This document shows, one piece after another, positions 6,474 through 15,681 of a stretch of 34,043 bases of DNA. The position numbers and the translations under genes were made by a program. The stretch comes from Tenericutes bacterium ADurb.BinA124. Its GTDB lineage: Bacteria > Bacillota_I > Bacilli_A > ML615J-28 > CAG-698. Each line of letters begins with the position of its first letter. Position 1 is the first letter of the stretch. The notes below the pieces were generated by a model that was given only the letters and a program-made list of their open reading frames with translations, searched no databases and was not told the origin of the DNA. The stretch spans positions 1-34,043 of the forward strand of contig MVZM01000020.1 in NCBI GenBank assembly GCA_002068415.1. Reading direction: 5' to 3'.

Positions 6474-9400
6474 TTAAATGATCCAAACTGTTGGGGTGCC
6501 GTTGACATAACGCCAATGTTTACCATCAACGTTAGAAGTTTCACTATACCAATAAACTGGACAATTGCTTGAATTCCAGTCTTCATGCCAACTATCTGGT
6601 TGACTAGTAGCTTCAGCGTAAATTTGAAGATTTTTGCAATTATAAAAAGAATCTTCGCCAATAATAGTAACACTGCTTGGAATAATAATAGTATTTAAAT
6701 TTTGGCATCTATAGAAGGCTCTGTCACCTATCGATTCAAGCCCATTTCTCAAAATTATTGTTTGTATATTAGAACGATAGAAGGCATATCTACCAATTGA
6801 TTTTATGTTATCAGAAAGTTCAATATTTTCAATTCCTAAACTATAATAAAATGCATAATCACCAATTGCAGTCACGCTATTAGGAATTATTGTCTTTTTA
6901 TTTCCAAAAATTAAGGTGTTGGTTTTGGTTTCGATTATTGCGCTACAATTATCTCTTGAATCATAAACTTCGTTTTCATTATCGATTATAATTGTTGCTT
7001 CATCGCATGAATCAAATGGCAATATTCCAATTATTTTTACACCACTACCAATTGAAATTGATGTAACTTTTTCACATCCACTAAATGATTGGCCGCTAAT
7101 TACTTTGACATTATTAGGAATTACAATTTCGGTTAAGGCGCTACAATTCGTAAAAGCTAATTCACTAATTACTACCACATTGTTGCCAATGGTCAGATTT
7201 TCAATCATTTCACAGCCATAAAATGCCGAATAGCCAATATAGACAACTGAATCCGGAATTATTAATGATGTAACTTTATAACAGCGATTAAAGGTTGATT
7301 GTTTAATTGAAACAAGACTATTTGGAATTGTTATTGCCTTTAAATTATAACAATCCGAAAATGCATATTCACCAATACTAATAACACTATTTGGAATCGT
7401 AATTGATTCTAAATACATACAATACATAAAGGCACTTTCAGCAATCGATGTAACACCATTAGGAATTGTTAACGATTTTAATTGATCGCAACTATAAAAC
7501 GCATATTCGCCAATACTAGTTACCCCCTCAGGGATGATTGTATTGCCAAGTCCGACCACAAGAGTTTGACTAGCTTTTTCAATGATACACGTTTGATTTG
7601 GCGCCGCGTAAGTAACATTATTAGCATCAACGATAATTTCGGTTAAGTTTTTACAATTATAGAAAACATTATTTCCGATATTTATAACATTTTTCGGAAT
7701 AGTAATGGTTGTTAAATTGGTACAACCATTAAAAGCGACACTACCAATTATTTTCGTATCTTTATGAATTGTAACGCTATTAATTGAAGTATTGTTAGCT
7801 TTTTCTAAAAACAAATATGGATTATCACTATTACCTAAATATGAACAATTTTCATAATCGGTTCTAATTAACGCATTACAATAGTCAAAGGCATAACTAC
7901 CGATAAATTCAATATCGTTAGGAAGTGAAATAGTTGTCAATGATGTACAATTTTCAAAAGCGTTAGAACCAATATATTTAACGTTGCTGCCCATATTAAC
8001 TTTAGTTATTGATGAATTTCTAAAAGCGGCATTTCCAATTTTACTAACACTATTAGGAATAGCTATTTCAGATAATGATGAACATCTTCTAAAGGCGCTG
8101 GCGCCAATTATTTGAACTCTACTACCAAAATTAATCGTTTCAATCACCTTGTTTTCAAAGGCAGTATTAGCAATTAACTTACAATTATTATGAATTGAAA
8201 TTGTTGTTGCGGTACCGTCGATCATTTCAATAAAAACTAAATGTGGATTACCTTCATTTCCTAAATATTTCCCATTTTCATATTCGGTATACCCATTAAA
8301 TTCGGTTTCCTCAAACAACGCACTTCCAACACTTTCAATGCTATCTGGCAAACTAATTGACTTTAATGACGTACATTCAAAAAAGATTTGTGGTCCAAGG
8401 GAAGTAAGACCTTCAGGGAGATTAATTGATTTCAATGATGTACACCCAAAAAAAGCGTGAAGTTCAATTGATTTTACATTTTTCCCAACAGTAACCGTTT
8501 CTAAGGCTTCGCATGTGGAAAACGCATCTTCTCTAATATAAAGCACACTTTCAGGAATAACGACTGATTTCATGGCTTCAATTTTAAAGAACGCCCATTG
8601 TTCGATTGAAACTACTGGTTTTCCTTCATATTTAGCAGGAATTACCACATTCTCTTGATTACCTAAATATTTTTGAAGTGAATATCCGCCATCACCTTTA
8701 TCAACAAAAATAAAATTATCGTGAGATATTTCAATACTAGTAAATGTCGCAGTATATTCTATATTTTTGGCAACTGGAGCTAATTGTGGTGACCATCCAC
8801 TAAATTCATATGTATGATTAGCCGTTGCCTCTTTTGTAGGTTCAGCACCATCATAAGATGGCATCGTTCCTTTGGCCACATCAACATCAACTTCTAATAC
8901 TGTTCCATCATCATTTTTCCAAGTCACAGTGTATTTATCCGGTTCTTCTGAACCAAGATCTTTGAATGTGACTTTAACATCGTGGTTACTCGTAACAATT
9001 AATCGATAGTATTCATTCCCTTCTAAATCAATAACTTCACCATCAACTGTAAATTTATTAATTTCTTGATTTGTTGGCACACTAATTCGAATAAATAGCG
9101 CTGTTCCATGTGGTAGATCAGTCAAATTTTTATCAGCTGATAACCTTTCACCTAAAGTTACAGTATACTTATTAGGATTAATTATTACTTTATTTTTATA
9201 TATCGCTGAGATCGTCAAACCTTCAGTAATTTTGATTTTAAATTTACCATCAATTACCATCAAGGTTTTATCGACTCCATTAATCATAAGTTTTTCTAAC
9301 TCTTTTCCTACTGGTGGATCAACTAAAAATTCAACTTCACTATCTATAGTCAATTTTTTAACATTTAAATTTTCATCAGCAAGATAAATCCCTTCAGGTA

Positions 9401-9491
9401 AATTAATATTAATCGTTCTTTCCTTTTCACTACAACTACTCAAAAAGAACGCTGACAATATAATTACTAAAAATATCGCTATTCTTTTCAT
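6474..9491 (-). CDS. Surface lipoprotein with InlB-like repeat and BspA-type leucine-rich repeats
   Basis: A 1005-residue lipoprotein predicted to be anchored on the outer face of the membrane. The signal peptide ends in the lipobox LSSC with the lipidated cysteine near residue 20. After about 165 residues comes one InlB B-repeat-like unit (about 188-252), starting YTVTWKNDDGTVLEVDV and ending with FSGWSP and YTATF. From about residue 275 to 940 follow some 25 BspA-type (LRR_5) repeats with the pattern IPNSVTSIGEYAFSDC. Such repeats usually bind proteins or glycans on hosts or other cells. The C-terminus (PVYWYSET, HWRYVNGTPTVWII) recurs in the pseudogene at 13413. The ribosome site AAGGGAGGA precedes the ATG. 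The gene has its own promoter carrying the element shared with the DUF3021 operon. The ligand is unknown. Confidence 0.92.
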   Translation of the reverse strand: MKRIAIFLVIILSAFFLSSCSEKERTININLPEGIYLADENLNVKKLTIDSEVEFLVDPPVGKELEKLMINGVDKTLMVIDGKFKIKITEGLTISAIYKNKVIINPNKYTVTLGERLSADKNLTDLPHGTALFIRISVPTNQEINKFTVDGEVIDLEGNEYYRLIVTSNHDVKVTFKDLGSEEPDKYTVTWKNDDGTVLEVDVDVAKGTMPSYDGAEPTKEATANHTYEFSGWSPQLAPVAKNIEYTATFTSIEISHDNFIFVDKGDGGYSLQKYLGNQENVVIPAKYEGKPVVSIEQWAFFKIEAMKSVVIPESVLYIREDAFSTCEALETVTVGKNVKSIELHAFFGCTSLKSINLPEGLTSLGPQIFFECTSLKSISLPDSIESVGSALFEETEFNGYTEYENGKYLGNEGNPHLVFIEMIDGTATTISIHNNCKLIANTAFENKVIETINFGSRVQIIGASAFRRCSSLSEIAIPNSVSKIGNAAFRNSSITKVNMGSNVKYIGSNAFENCTSLTTISLPNDIEFIGSYAFDYCNALIRTDYENCSYLGNSDNPYLFLEKANNTSINSVTIHKDTKIIGSVAFNGCTNLTTITIPKNVINIGNNVFYNCKNLTEIIVDANNVTYAAPNQTCIIEKASQTLVVGLGNTIIPEGVTSIGEYAFYSCDQLKSLTIPNGVTSIAESAFMYCMYLESITIPNSVISIGEYAFSDCYNLKAITIPNSLVSIKQSTFNRCYKVTSLIIPDSVVYIGYSAFYGCEMIENLTIGNNVVVISELAFTNCSALTEIVIPNNVKVISGQSFSGCEKVTSISIGSGVKIIGILPFDSCDEATIIIDNENEVYDSRDNCSAIIETKTNTLIFGNKKTIIPNSVTAIGDYAFYYSLGIENIELSDNIKSIGRYAFYRSNIQTIILRNGLESIGDRAFYRCQNLNTIIIPSSVTIIGEDSFYNCKNLQIYAEATSQPDSWHEDWNSSNCPVYWYSETSNVDGKHWRYVNGTPTVWII

Positions 9492-9577
9492 ATTTTTTTC
9501 CTCCCTTTATAACTTTTTTAATTGAATTTTATCTCAATTTTAATAAACTTAAATTTAAAAATACTTCAATCGCTTTT

Positions 9578-9644
9578 ATTACATTTTTGTGTTTTTAAAT
9601 AATCAAATCCAAATGCGCAATCAGTTGTTTTTTAACGCATTTGT
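9578..9644 (-). promoter_or_regulatory. Promoter of lipoprotein gene 1 with shared 48-bp element
   Basis: On the minus strand TTGATT (-35, plus coordinates 9601-9606) and TGTAAT (-10, 9578-9583) are 17 bp apart. The 48 bp at 9597-9644 match 13177-13224 at about 34 positions without gaps, and both blocks end at the -35 box. In this copy AAATGCG and CGCATTT form an inverted repeat. This looks like an activator or repressor site; transcription should start about 80 bases before the ATG. Confidence 0.55.
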
Positions 9645-9716
9645 CAATCATAAATCTTTAATCGCTAAATTTAAGAATCAAACTTTAATCCAAGATTATT
9701 CCTCTTCATCTGGAGT

Positions 9717-12473
9717 TCATGGATGGCATTCATCAAATGTCCAAAGAACATGATTACCATGCCAATATCCATAGGCAGTTCCTAAAACGCCACGAGGATA
9801 ATTAGCTGGATCTCCTTCATAATGGTAATGGACTGTACAGTTTATCGCAAATACTTGTTTATAGAATCCACCTGAATATTGTGGGAAAGCATAGGCAAGA
9901 CCTTCAGGGCATTCAGCTCCGGTGCGAATTGTATAATCAACACATTTATCGACATAGATACAATAATATCTTTTCCACTGTCCTTGTTCTGGAGTGTAAT
10001 CAAGATAAAATGCGCCTGATTGAATGACTTCTACCGAACTAGGGACAAAGACCGATTTTGGACAATGTTCATAATGTCGGTCGTGGTCGGTAAAATGGAC
10101 TGTTGTTGGATCAAGTGATGGAAGACCAAGACATTGATAGAAGGCATAAGATTCGATTTTTTTAATATTATCTGGAATAATTAAAGTTTTATTAAGATTA
10201 AATTTTTTCGTCTTATAAAAAGCACTTGAACCAATTACCGTAATAGTGGAATCAGTTGGTATTGAACCCGAACCATTACATCCAGCAATAATCTTTTGGT
10301 TTTCAATATCAATAATCATATTACTTTTTGACATATATTTTTGATTGCCCGGCATCACTTCTAACGAATAAAGGTGTTCACAATCACCGACAATTCCTTC
10401 TCCAATATAGGTCACACTTGCTGGAATACTTAACCCCATTAGACTCGAACATCCTAAAAATGCCCATTCATTAATCGATTCTAGTTGTGGGTTATCACCA
10501 AAAAAACTAACTAATAATAAACCAGTGCAATTTTCAAATGCCTTTTTCCCAATCGTCTTCAGTGAATCTGGCATTCTAAGAGTTACTAATGCTTCACACC
10601 CTTTAAATGCATAATCACTAATATGTTCTAAGTTGAATTCATCTAAGTTGATATGTTGAAGTGCTATATCCCCATTAAAACAACTAGCGGCAATTCCAAT
10701 AACTCCAGCACCAAGATTAACCGTATGAAGTCTAATACAATCACTAAATCCTTTAACCCATTTAACTTTATCAGGAATCGTAATTTCAGTTAACCACTCA
10801 CAACCACTAAAGGCTCCACTTTCGATTGTTTCTAAATTATCTGGTAAAGTGACTGCCATTAAACTTGTACATCCACTAAAACAACCATATCCAATCTCAG
10901 TGATTTGTTCTGGGATATCGACTCGATTTAAAGATGTACAATTTTCAAACATATCTTCACCTAAATAAGTCATGTTTAACCCAAACATGATAGATGATAA
11001 GTTGTTACATCCCGAAAAGGTATTATATCCAAGCCGTCTAACATTATCGCCAATATATAAATTTATAATTTTATTATTATCCCTGAACGCATCCCTTCCA
11101 ATCCCGATCACCATATATCCATCAATCCAAGTTGGGATATATAGATCAGTCATATCATCTCCGGTATATCCAGTAATAATACAAGCCGGATAATAAAAAT
11201 CATCATAAATTCGGTAAGTAAACTTATCAACTTGATTTGGATTATCTTCAAGTGGTATACATTGATAAGTGGCTAAATACTCACGTTCTAGGGTTTTAGT
11301 CATAGGAAGATCATTCCATGAACGAGACTCATCATTTGAAAACCATCCTAAAAATTCATACGAATAACCGTAATCATCAAAAATTCTTGGTGTTTCTCCT
11401 TCATAAGGAGTTTCATCAGGAATTCTAACGTCTTTATAACCGCTTGGTCTAATGTATTCTTCCATTTTATATCTTTCTTGTTTTAAAACTTCTGGTTCAT
11501 TATACCAGTTGTACCATACGCAATCATAAGCCCTCTTATAGACAGTCTTAAACTCCATATCTTTAGTGAGGTGGTCTGGCACTGGATCCCATCCTTCAAA
11601 AATGTATTTATATCCCCAGTCAACGCTATCTGGTTTATTTGGCTCTGGGCCAGAATAAATTGGAGTAGTCCCAGCTTCAACCTCTTCGGTGTAAAGTACC
11701 GTATAACTATTGGTAGTAGGATTAAATATCGCTGTATCAATCCAAGTTACCGTATACTTTCTTTTAATCCCTGCAAATTGGGCCGTGTAAGTTCTTATAT
11801 GGTTAGCTGGTTCTAATTTTGGCGACCAACCAATAAAGATATAGTCATAATAAACATCTGATTCTTTCGTTGGAACCGGCCCCGAATAAACTGGCATTTG
11901 GGTCCCGTAAACAACAGTGGTTGTTATAGTGTAACCATCTGAGTGTTTCCAAGTAATTGTATAGGTAGGTTGGTCCGCTTTATATGTAGCCGTATATGTT
12001 GCATCACCAACAACTGGGACAACTTCAGGATCCCAACCTTTAAATTCTAAGCCCTCATGTGATGGAATTCTTCTGTCAAAGGTTGGCATTACCCCCTTCG
12101 GGACATTTTCATCAACTTCTAAAACTGTCTCGTCACGATCTAGCCAAGTAATAGTAAATGTCTCTTCTTCTGCTTCAAGAACTACCATAACTTTAATTTT
12201 AGTTTCTAAATCTCCGCTTTTAACTAAAACATAAGTGACCCCTTCACTTACAGCATGAAATACTCCGTTTTCAACCGTAACAATACTAGGATCTTCAACT
12301 TCCCAAGTTACATCAAAGCCTTCTTTAGCAAATACTTCAACATTAACTTCTTTTCCTACTTCGATAGTTACTTCATTATTTTCAAGTGAAGTTTTTAATT
12401 CTTCTAAGCGGTTACAACTAGATAAAAAGCATGCCGCAAATAAAATAATTGCTAGTTTCCATAAATTTCTCAT
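9717..12473 (-). CDS. Surface lipoprotein with Big-2-like domain, four InlB-like repeats and BspA-type repeats
   Basis: A 918-residue lipoprotein; lipobox LSSC puts the lipidated cysteine near residue 20. About residues 32-98 resemble a bacterial Ig-like (Big_2) domain (VTWEVEDPSIVTVENG). Four InlB B-repeat-like units follow (about 103-410), each starting like YTITWKHSDG and containing a phrase such as FKGWDP or FIGWSP. About residues 420-850 are BspA-type (LRR_5) repeats. The C-terminus is different from that of lipoprotein 1 (aromatic, with LWTFDECHP). It is probably cotranscribed with the DUF3021 gene 60 bases upstream. The ribosome site GGGAGGATA is good. The stop is TGA, followed by six more codons (TPDEEE) and TAA, so a slight extension by read-through is conceivable but not supported. 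Role: adhesion or ligand binding, by analogy. Confidence 0.92.
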   Translation of the reverse strand: MRNLWKLAIILFAACFLSSCNRLEELKTSLENNEVTIEVGKEVNVEVFAKEGFDVTWEVEDPSIVTVENGVFHAVSEGVTYVLVKSGDLETKIKVMVVLEAEEETFTITWLDRDETVLEVDENVPKGVMPTFDRRIPSHEGLEFKGWDPEVVPVVGDATYTATYKADQPTYTITWKHSDGYTITTTVVYGTQMPVYSGPVPTKESDVYYDYIFIGWSPKLEPANHIRTYTAQFAGIKRKYTVTWIDTAIFNPTTNSYTVLYTEEVEAGTTPIYSGPEPNKPDSVDWGYKYIFEGWDPVPDHLTKDMEFKTVYKRAYDCVWYNWYNEPEVLKQERYKMEEYIRPSGYKDVRIPDETPYEGETPRIFDDYGYSYEFLGWFSNDESRSWNDLPMTKTLEREYLATYQCIPLEDNPNQVDKFTYRIYDDFYYPACIITGYTGDDMTDLYIPTWIDGYMVIGIGRDAFRDNNKIINLYIGDNVRRLGYNTFSGCNNLSSIMFGLNMTYLGEDMFENCTSLNRVDIPEQITEIGYGCFSGCTSLMAVTLPDNLETIESGAFSGCEWLTEITIPDKVKWVKGFSDCIRLHTVNLGAGVIGIAASCFNGDIALQHINLDEFNLEHISDYAFKGCEALVTLRMPDSLKTIGKKAFENCTGLLLVSFFGDNPQLESINEWAFLGCSSLMGLSIPASVTYIGEGIVGDCEHLYSLEVMPGNQKYMSKSNMIIDIENQKIIAGCNGSGSIPTDSTITVIGSSAFYKTKKFNLNKTLIIPDNIKKIESYAFYQCLGLPSLDPTTVHFTDHDRHYEHCPKSVFVPSSVEVIQSGAFYLDYTPEQGQWKRYYCIYVDKCVDYTIRTGAECPEGLAYAFPQYSGGFYKQVFAINCTVHYHYEGDPANYPRGVLGTAYGYWHGNHVLWTFDECHP

Positions 12474-12533
12474 CTTATTATCCTCCCATTTTTATATTGT
12501 TTATTTTTAAAACGATAAATTATTAAATGAAAT

Positions 12534-13001
12534 TTATTCTTTCGACTCTCTTGCTTGATAAATTTCTAAATCTTTATTCATTTTTTCAACTTCTTTTTTC
12601 CAAATTAAATACATTATTAACCATATTAAGGCATAAATGATAAGAACGCTAGCGGCAATAACCAAACAACTAACCAATGTGAAAGGGACCCATTGTAATA
12701 CCATAAACACAATAATAAACCCAATCATTACCGATACCGAATGAGCGATTGTCGCTTTTAACAAACTCCATGATTCAATATCATAAAAACAAATACCACC
12801 GATACTCACTACCCCAAGTAAGCCTGAAAATAACGATTGAAGAACTATCGCTAAAACTAGTCCGATTGCCTCGATTTGATGGGGTGAAACGATACTTAAC
12901 CCCTCCCCATAGCCGAGATTAACCAAAAAAGTGATTAGATTTCCGACAAAGGATCCAACAATAAAACCAGCAACTATTCTTATAATTAATTTCTTTTTCA
13001 T
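12534..13001 (-). CDS. DUF3021 family membrane protein
   Basis: A 155-residue protein with four predicted membrane helices (about residues 6-28, 44-72, 82-103, 109-135) and a charged cytoplasmic tail. Length, helix pattern, the SPHQIEAIG segment after helix 1 and the phrase ESWSLLKATIAH between helices 2 and 3 match the DUF3021 family. In other Firmicutes that family is commonly encoded beside a LytTR-type response regulator; no such regulator is present here. Start supported by AAAGGAGGG. The next gene, lipoprotein 2, begins 60 bases downstream with no terminator between them, so the two likely form an operon. It may sense or transmit a membrane signal for surface protein expression; this is inference. 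Confidence 0.8.
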   Translation of the reverse strand: MKKKLIIRIVAGFIVGSFVGNLITFLVNLGYGEGLSIVSPHQIEAIGLVLAIVLQSLFSGLLGVVSIGGICFYDIESWSLLKATIAHSVSVMIGFIIVFMVLQWVPFTLVSCLVIAASVLIIYALIWLIMYLIWKKEVEKMNKDLEIYQARESKE

Positions 13002-13157
13002 TTTCGTTGTTTCCCTCCTTTTAACCTTCCCTTAATTGGTTTAGTGCCTCACTTTCGAAACTAAATTAATTAACGCTCCTTGAGTTTATCAATGTCACGA
13101 TAAGTGTTTCTACTTTTGGGAAAATAAGAATCCCCACTTTTATTCAGTTACAACATT

Positions 13158-13224
13158 ATTTTATTTTATCTTTTCTTAACAATCAATTCAATTTGAGTAA
13201 TCGGTTAATTTTTGACGCATTCGG
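13158..13224 (-). promoter_or_regulatory. Promoter of the DUF3021-lipoprotein 2 operon with shared 48-bp element
   Basis: TTGATT (-35, plus 13181-13186) and TAAAAT (-10, plus 13158-13163) are 17 bp apart. The block 13177-13224 matches 9597-9644 without gaps at about 34 of 48 positions, including GCGT, AAAAA, GATT and the -35 box itself. Confidence 0.55.
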
Positions 13225-13280
13225 TATTAAATCTAAACTTATCTCTTTTTGAAAATAACTCAAAATTGTTCAAAAAAATA

Positions 13281-13321
13281 AAAATGCGAAATTATCAAAA
13301 CAGATGATAATTTCGCATTTT
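13281..13321. terminator. Perfect 17-bp hairpin, probably a bidirectional terminator
   Basis: AAAATGCGAAATTATCA (13281-13297) and TGATAATTTCGCATTTT (13305-13321) are exact reverse complements with a 7-base loop and T-runs both ways. It lies downstream of the BspA-like pseudogene and resembles the hairpin at 6328. Confidence 0.8.
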
Positions 13322-13412
13322 TAAATTGATTTTTTAAGTCATAGAGTTCTTTACAAAATTATATATTTTATTTATGACTAATTTTAAGATAATAATTTTT
13401 TGTTTTATTTCG

Positions 13413-13672
13413 TTATTCAACCCATACGGTTGGGACTCCATCAACATAATGCCAATGGGCTCCATCATAAATTGGAGTTTCGCTATACCAATAAACTGGG
13501 CGGTCATTATAATTCCAAGTTGGTGCCAATTATATGGTTGTGTAGCGGCCTTAGCATAAATTTTTATACTATAACAATCTCTAAACACATAGTAACTCAT
13601 ACTAACTACACTTTCTGGAATTACAATTTTGGTTAAACCATTACATGAAAAGAAAGCATATTCACCAATTTA
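13413..13672 (-). pseudogene. Frameshifted 3' end of a third BspA-like surface protein gene
   Basis: Reads IGEYAFFSCNGLTKIVIPES, then a segment ending AKAATQPYNWH. After this the frame slips by one base, and the other frame gives RPVYWYSETPIYDGAHWHYV, then DGVPTVWVE and a TAA at 13413-13415. This is clearly homologous to the last 85 residues of lipoprotein 1 (PVYWYSET, HWRYVNGTPTVWII). The upstream part is missing: a stop appears right before the IGEY sequence, and an IS1634-family element starts about 20 bp further on. The gene is dead by truncation and by frameshift. Confidence 0.85.
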
Positions 13673-13690
13673 ATTGAGTTTATTGTTTAA

Positions 13691-15255
13691 ACCTAAAATC
13701 CCATTAAAATTATACACGTATAAAAGGAGTAGTTTGCTCCTTTTTACATTTTCGGTTCTTTCATATTGAATGCTTTAAATATTTTTCTTTGTGTTCCTGA
13801 TATTTCTGTTAACATTGCTAACTCATCACTAAATTTAACAAAAGATATTTTTTGCATCTCGCTGATGTTTTCATTTACGGAATATTTACAGATTGATCCG
13901 TTCTTAACAATAGTATTAAAGATATGAGTTTTCATTATTAAGGCAATAAACATTTTCTTCGATAAGTATGAAAAACATCGCTTACATTCGTTAAATCATT
14001 ACTAATGACAACTATGAAACCTTCATTCTTCATTTCATCTAATATGACTTCATCTTTAAGGGTGCATATGATAGTGCCATTATTTTGTTTTATTTCAAAA
14101 TAGTGTTCATATTGTTCAATATCTTTCGGTAGTCGTTGATATTTATTGATATAATCATTAAACTCTTTTCTTTGCTTTTGGACTCTAGTCATGATTCGAT
14201 TCTCAATTTCATTTCGTTTATCATCATCATACATGATATGATAATAGACTGGCGCTTGCTGTTGTTCGCCTTTATCATCAAGATATTCCCATGTGTCTTT
14301 AGTCATTTTCCCATAGATTAATTCATTCATGGCGATACATTTTGATGGTAGTTTAATGGAATCTTTAAACTGTTTTACTTTTGATGTAGCAATCGCACTC
14401 TTAAAGGGAATGGATATCGTAAACTTCTTGTTTGCTTGTAGCATTTGGGTAATATTAGAATCACTATAGAAGCCCTTATCCATGACAAACTTAATCTTCT
14501 TTATTTTTAAAACATCACAATAAGTAAGAATATTACTTAATGTTTTCACATCTTTAATACTACCGGGATAAAGGTTATAAAAGATGGGAAGCATTGATTC
14601 TTCCCCAAAGAACATTCCTAGATTAATTTGGGGGAGTTTTTCTCTATCTCGATTGTAACCTAATTCGACGATATCTATTAGTTCAGAGTAAGATGAAATT
14701 GATGTTATATCAAAAGCGATGTATTCGTGTTCCAATCTTTTTGATACCCATTTTTTAAAGAAGGCTAATACTTTTTCTTCTGTAATTGTCTTGAGAAAAG
14801 AAGAAATATATTGGCTAGTTAAATCTATTTTGAGGATGGTTCCATAATCATCATTAAATAGAGTCATTAAGATATCTTTAAGCTCTATCGTTTCTGCTAG
14901 TTGATCTAAGAAATAGATATTGTCATATGATTTAGAAAGTTTAGGAGTCGGTATTGATATTGGTTTTGAAGCATATCTTATTTCTTCCCCGGCAGGAGTG
15001 ATTTTTCCAATACATGTTCTCTTATATTCATATCTCTTTGTTTCTTTATTTCATTTAGTGATATTTTCGTAAAGGTAAGTAGTTCCATTAGGGTTTTTGA
15101 CTTTTACAATCAACAACATAAGTAGAATCTCCATACAGGTATTAATTTAAAAAAACAAGAGAATATTAAAAAAGGTCAATAACGCTTCAAAATCAGTGGT
15201 TATTGGCCTTATTTTGCCTTTATCATATGTGTATAATTTGAATGGGATTTTAGGT
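13691..15255. mobile_element. IS1634-family insertion sequence, decayed
   Basis: Both ends read ACCTAAAATCCCATT inwards and continue as an imperfect inverted repeat of about 36 bp. Between them lies one broken transposase gene on the minus strand. No convincing target-site duplication is visible (left flank GTTTAA, right flank ATAAAAG). Two other traces of the same element are in this window, at 4409 and 33898. Confidence 0.88.
13744..15119 (-). pseudogene. IS1634-family DDE transposase, inactivated
   Basis: Reading starts with ATG 15119 behind GGAG (MLLIVKVKNPNGTTYLYENI). A TGA at 15051-15053 falls at YENITK-stop-NKETKR, where related transposases usually carry Trp. The frame then stays open through AFDITSISSYS (first catalytic Asp) and KFVMDKGFYS (second Asp), until HTYRRK. 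There the next bases join directly to the C-terminal frame FIALIMKTHIF, ending at 13744. The part that should carry the third catalytic residue (Glu of the Y-R-E-K signature) and about 30-40 neighbouring residues is deleted, with a frameshift. The enzyme cannot be active. Confidence 0.88.
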
Positions 15256-15314
15256 ATAAAAGTAAAAAAGTCTATCTTGGAAGTAATTTTACAACCTTGA
15301 TAAACTCATTATTA

Positions 15315-15340
15315 AAAAATAAATGGCTTTATTAAGCCAT
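15315..15340 (-). terminator. Terminator of the tRNA-Pro/tRNA-Gly transcript
   Basis: On the minus strand ATGGCTT, loop AATA, AAGCCAT, then TTATTTTTT. Confidence 0.75.
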
Positions 15341-15377
15341 AATTCCAATTATATTTAATACTAATACAAAATCAAAT

Positions 15378-15451
15378 TGGAGCAGGTGACGGGAATCGAA
15401 CCCGCATGGTCAGCTTGGAAGGCTGATGTTCTGCCATTGAACTACACCTGC
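15378..15451 (-). tRNA. tRNA-Gly (anticodon TCC)
   Basis: Acceptor arms GCAGGTG and CACCTGC pair fully, the T-loop GGTTCGATTCC is canonical, and the anticodon loop CTTCCAA gives TCC. The CCA end is encoded (plus-strand TGG at 15378-15380). It is 4 bases from tRNA-Pro and probably in the same transcript. Confidence 0.96.
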
Positions 15452-15455
15452 AAAA

Positions 15456-15532
15456 TGGTCGGGAAAACAGGATTTGAACCTGCGACATCTTGGTCCCAAA
15501 CCAAGCGCTCTACCAAGCTGAGCTATTTCCCG
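15456..15532 (-). tRNA. tRNA-Pro (anticodon TGG)
   Basis: Acceptor CGGGAAA pairs with TTTCCCG, T-loop GGTTCAAATCC, anticodon loop TTTGGGA gives TGG. CCA is encoded. It is first in a two-tRNA operon; a hairpin CTTAACAAA/TTTGTTAAG (15541-15564) lies in its leader. Confidence 0.96.
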
Positions 15533-15587
15533 ATAATCAGCTTAACAAAAAAAAGTTTGTTAAGAGGGTGATTTCTCACGCTAAAGT

Positions 15588-15616
15588 ATTATATAATATT
15601 TCCCCGGCAATGTCAA
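15588..15616 (-). promoter_or_regulatory. Perfect consensus promoter of the tRNA-Pro/Gly operon
   Basis: On the minus strand TTGACA (plus 15611-15616), 17-bp spacer, TATAAT (plus 15588-15593). The start would lie near 15581, about 50 bases before tRNA-Pro. Confidence 0.9.
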
Positions 15617-15641
15617 CGAAAAAGAAAGTTTTAAAAGCACC

Positions 15642-15669
15642 AATCAGGCTGCCAAAAAGCAGCCTGATT
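15642..15669. terminator. Hairpin downstream of the GH18 gene
   Basis: AATCAGGCTGC (15642-15652) and GCAGCCTGATT (15659-15669) are perfect complements, 13 bases past the GH18 stop. The T-tail is modest (GGTGCTTTT). Confidence 0.65.
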
Positions 15670-15681
15670 TATAATTTCCAT

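Larger units (their letters stand above)
13002..13412. other. Regulatory and terminator region without genes
   Basis: No gene. It carries the leader (about 150 bases), promoter and shared element of the DUF3021 operon (13158-13224), then the strong hairpin at 13281-13321 and AT-rich DNA up to the pseudogene stop. Confidence 0.6.

Noticed and set aside
9699..9719. Read-through of the lipoprotein 2 stop to add TPDEEE.
   Set aside because: Only six codons follow and nothing in the context shows a read-through signal.
6474..12473. Regular spaced repeats in the lipoprotein genes looked at first like a repeat array.
   Set aside because: They are coding leucine-rich and InlB-like repeats, diverged at DNA level and without spacers; there is no CRISPR array in the window.
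9717..15119. Possibility that TGA codes for Trp (genetic code 4), suggested by the TGA in the transposase and by TGA stops closely followed by TAA in lipoprotein 2 and the AAA ATPase.
   Set aside because: The Trp-rich long ORFs (lipoprotein 2, ATPase subunits A and I) use TGG, and TGA serves as stop in tight overlaps of the V-ATPase operon (ATGA at 31023-31026 and the E/C junction at 28028).
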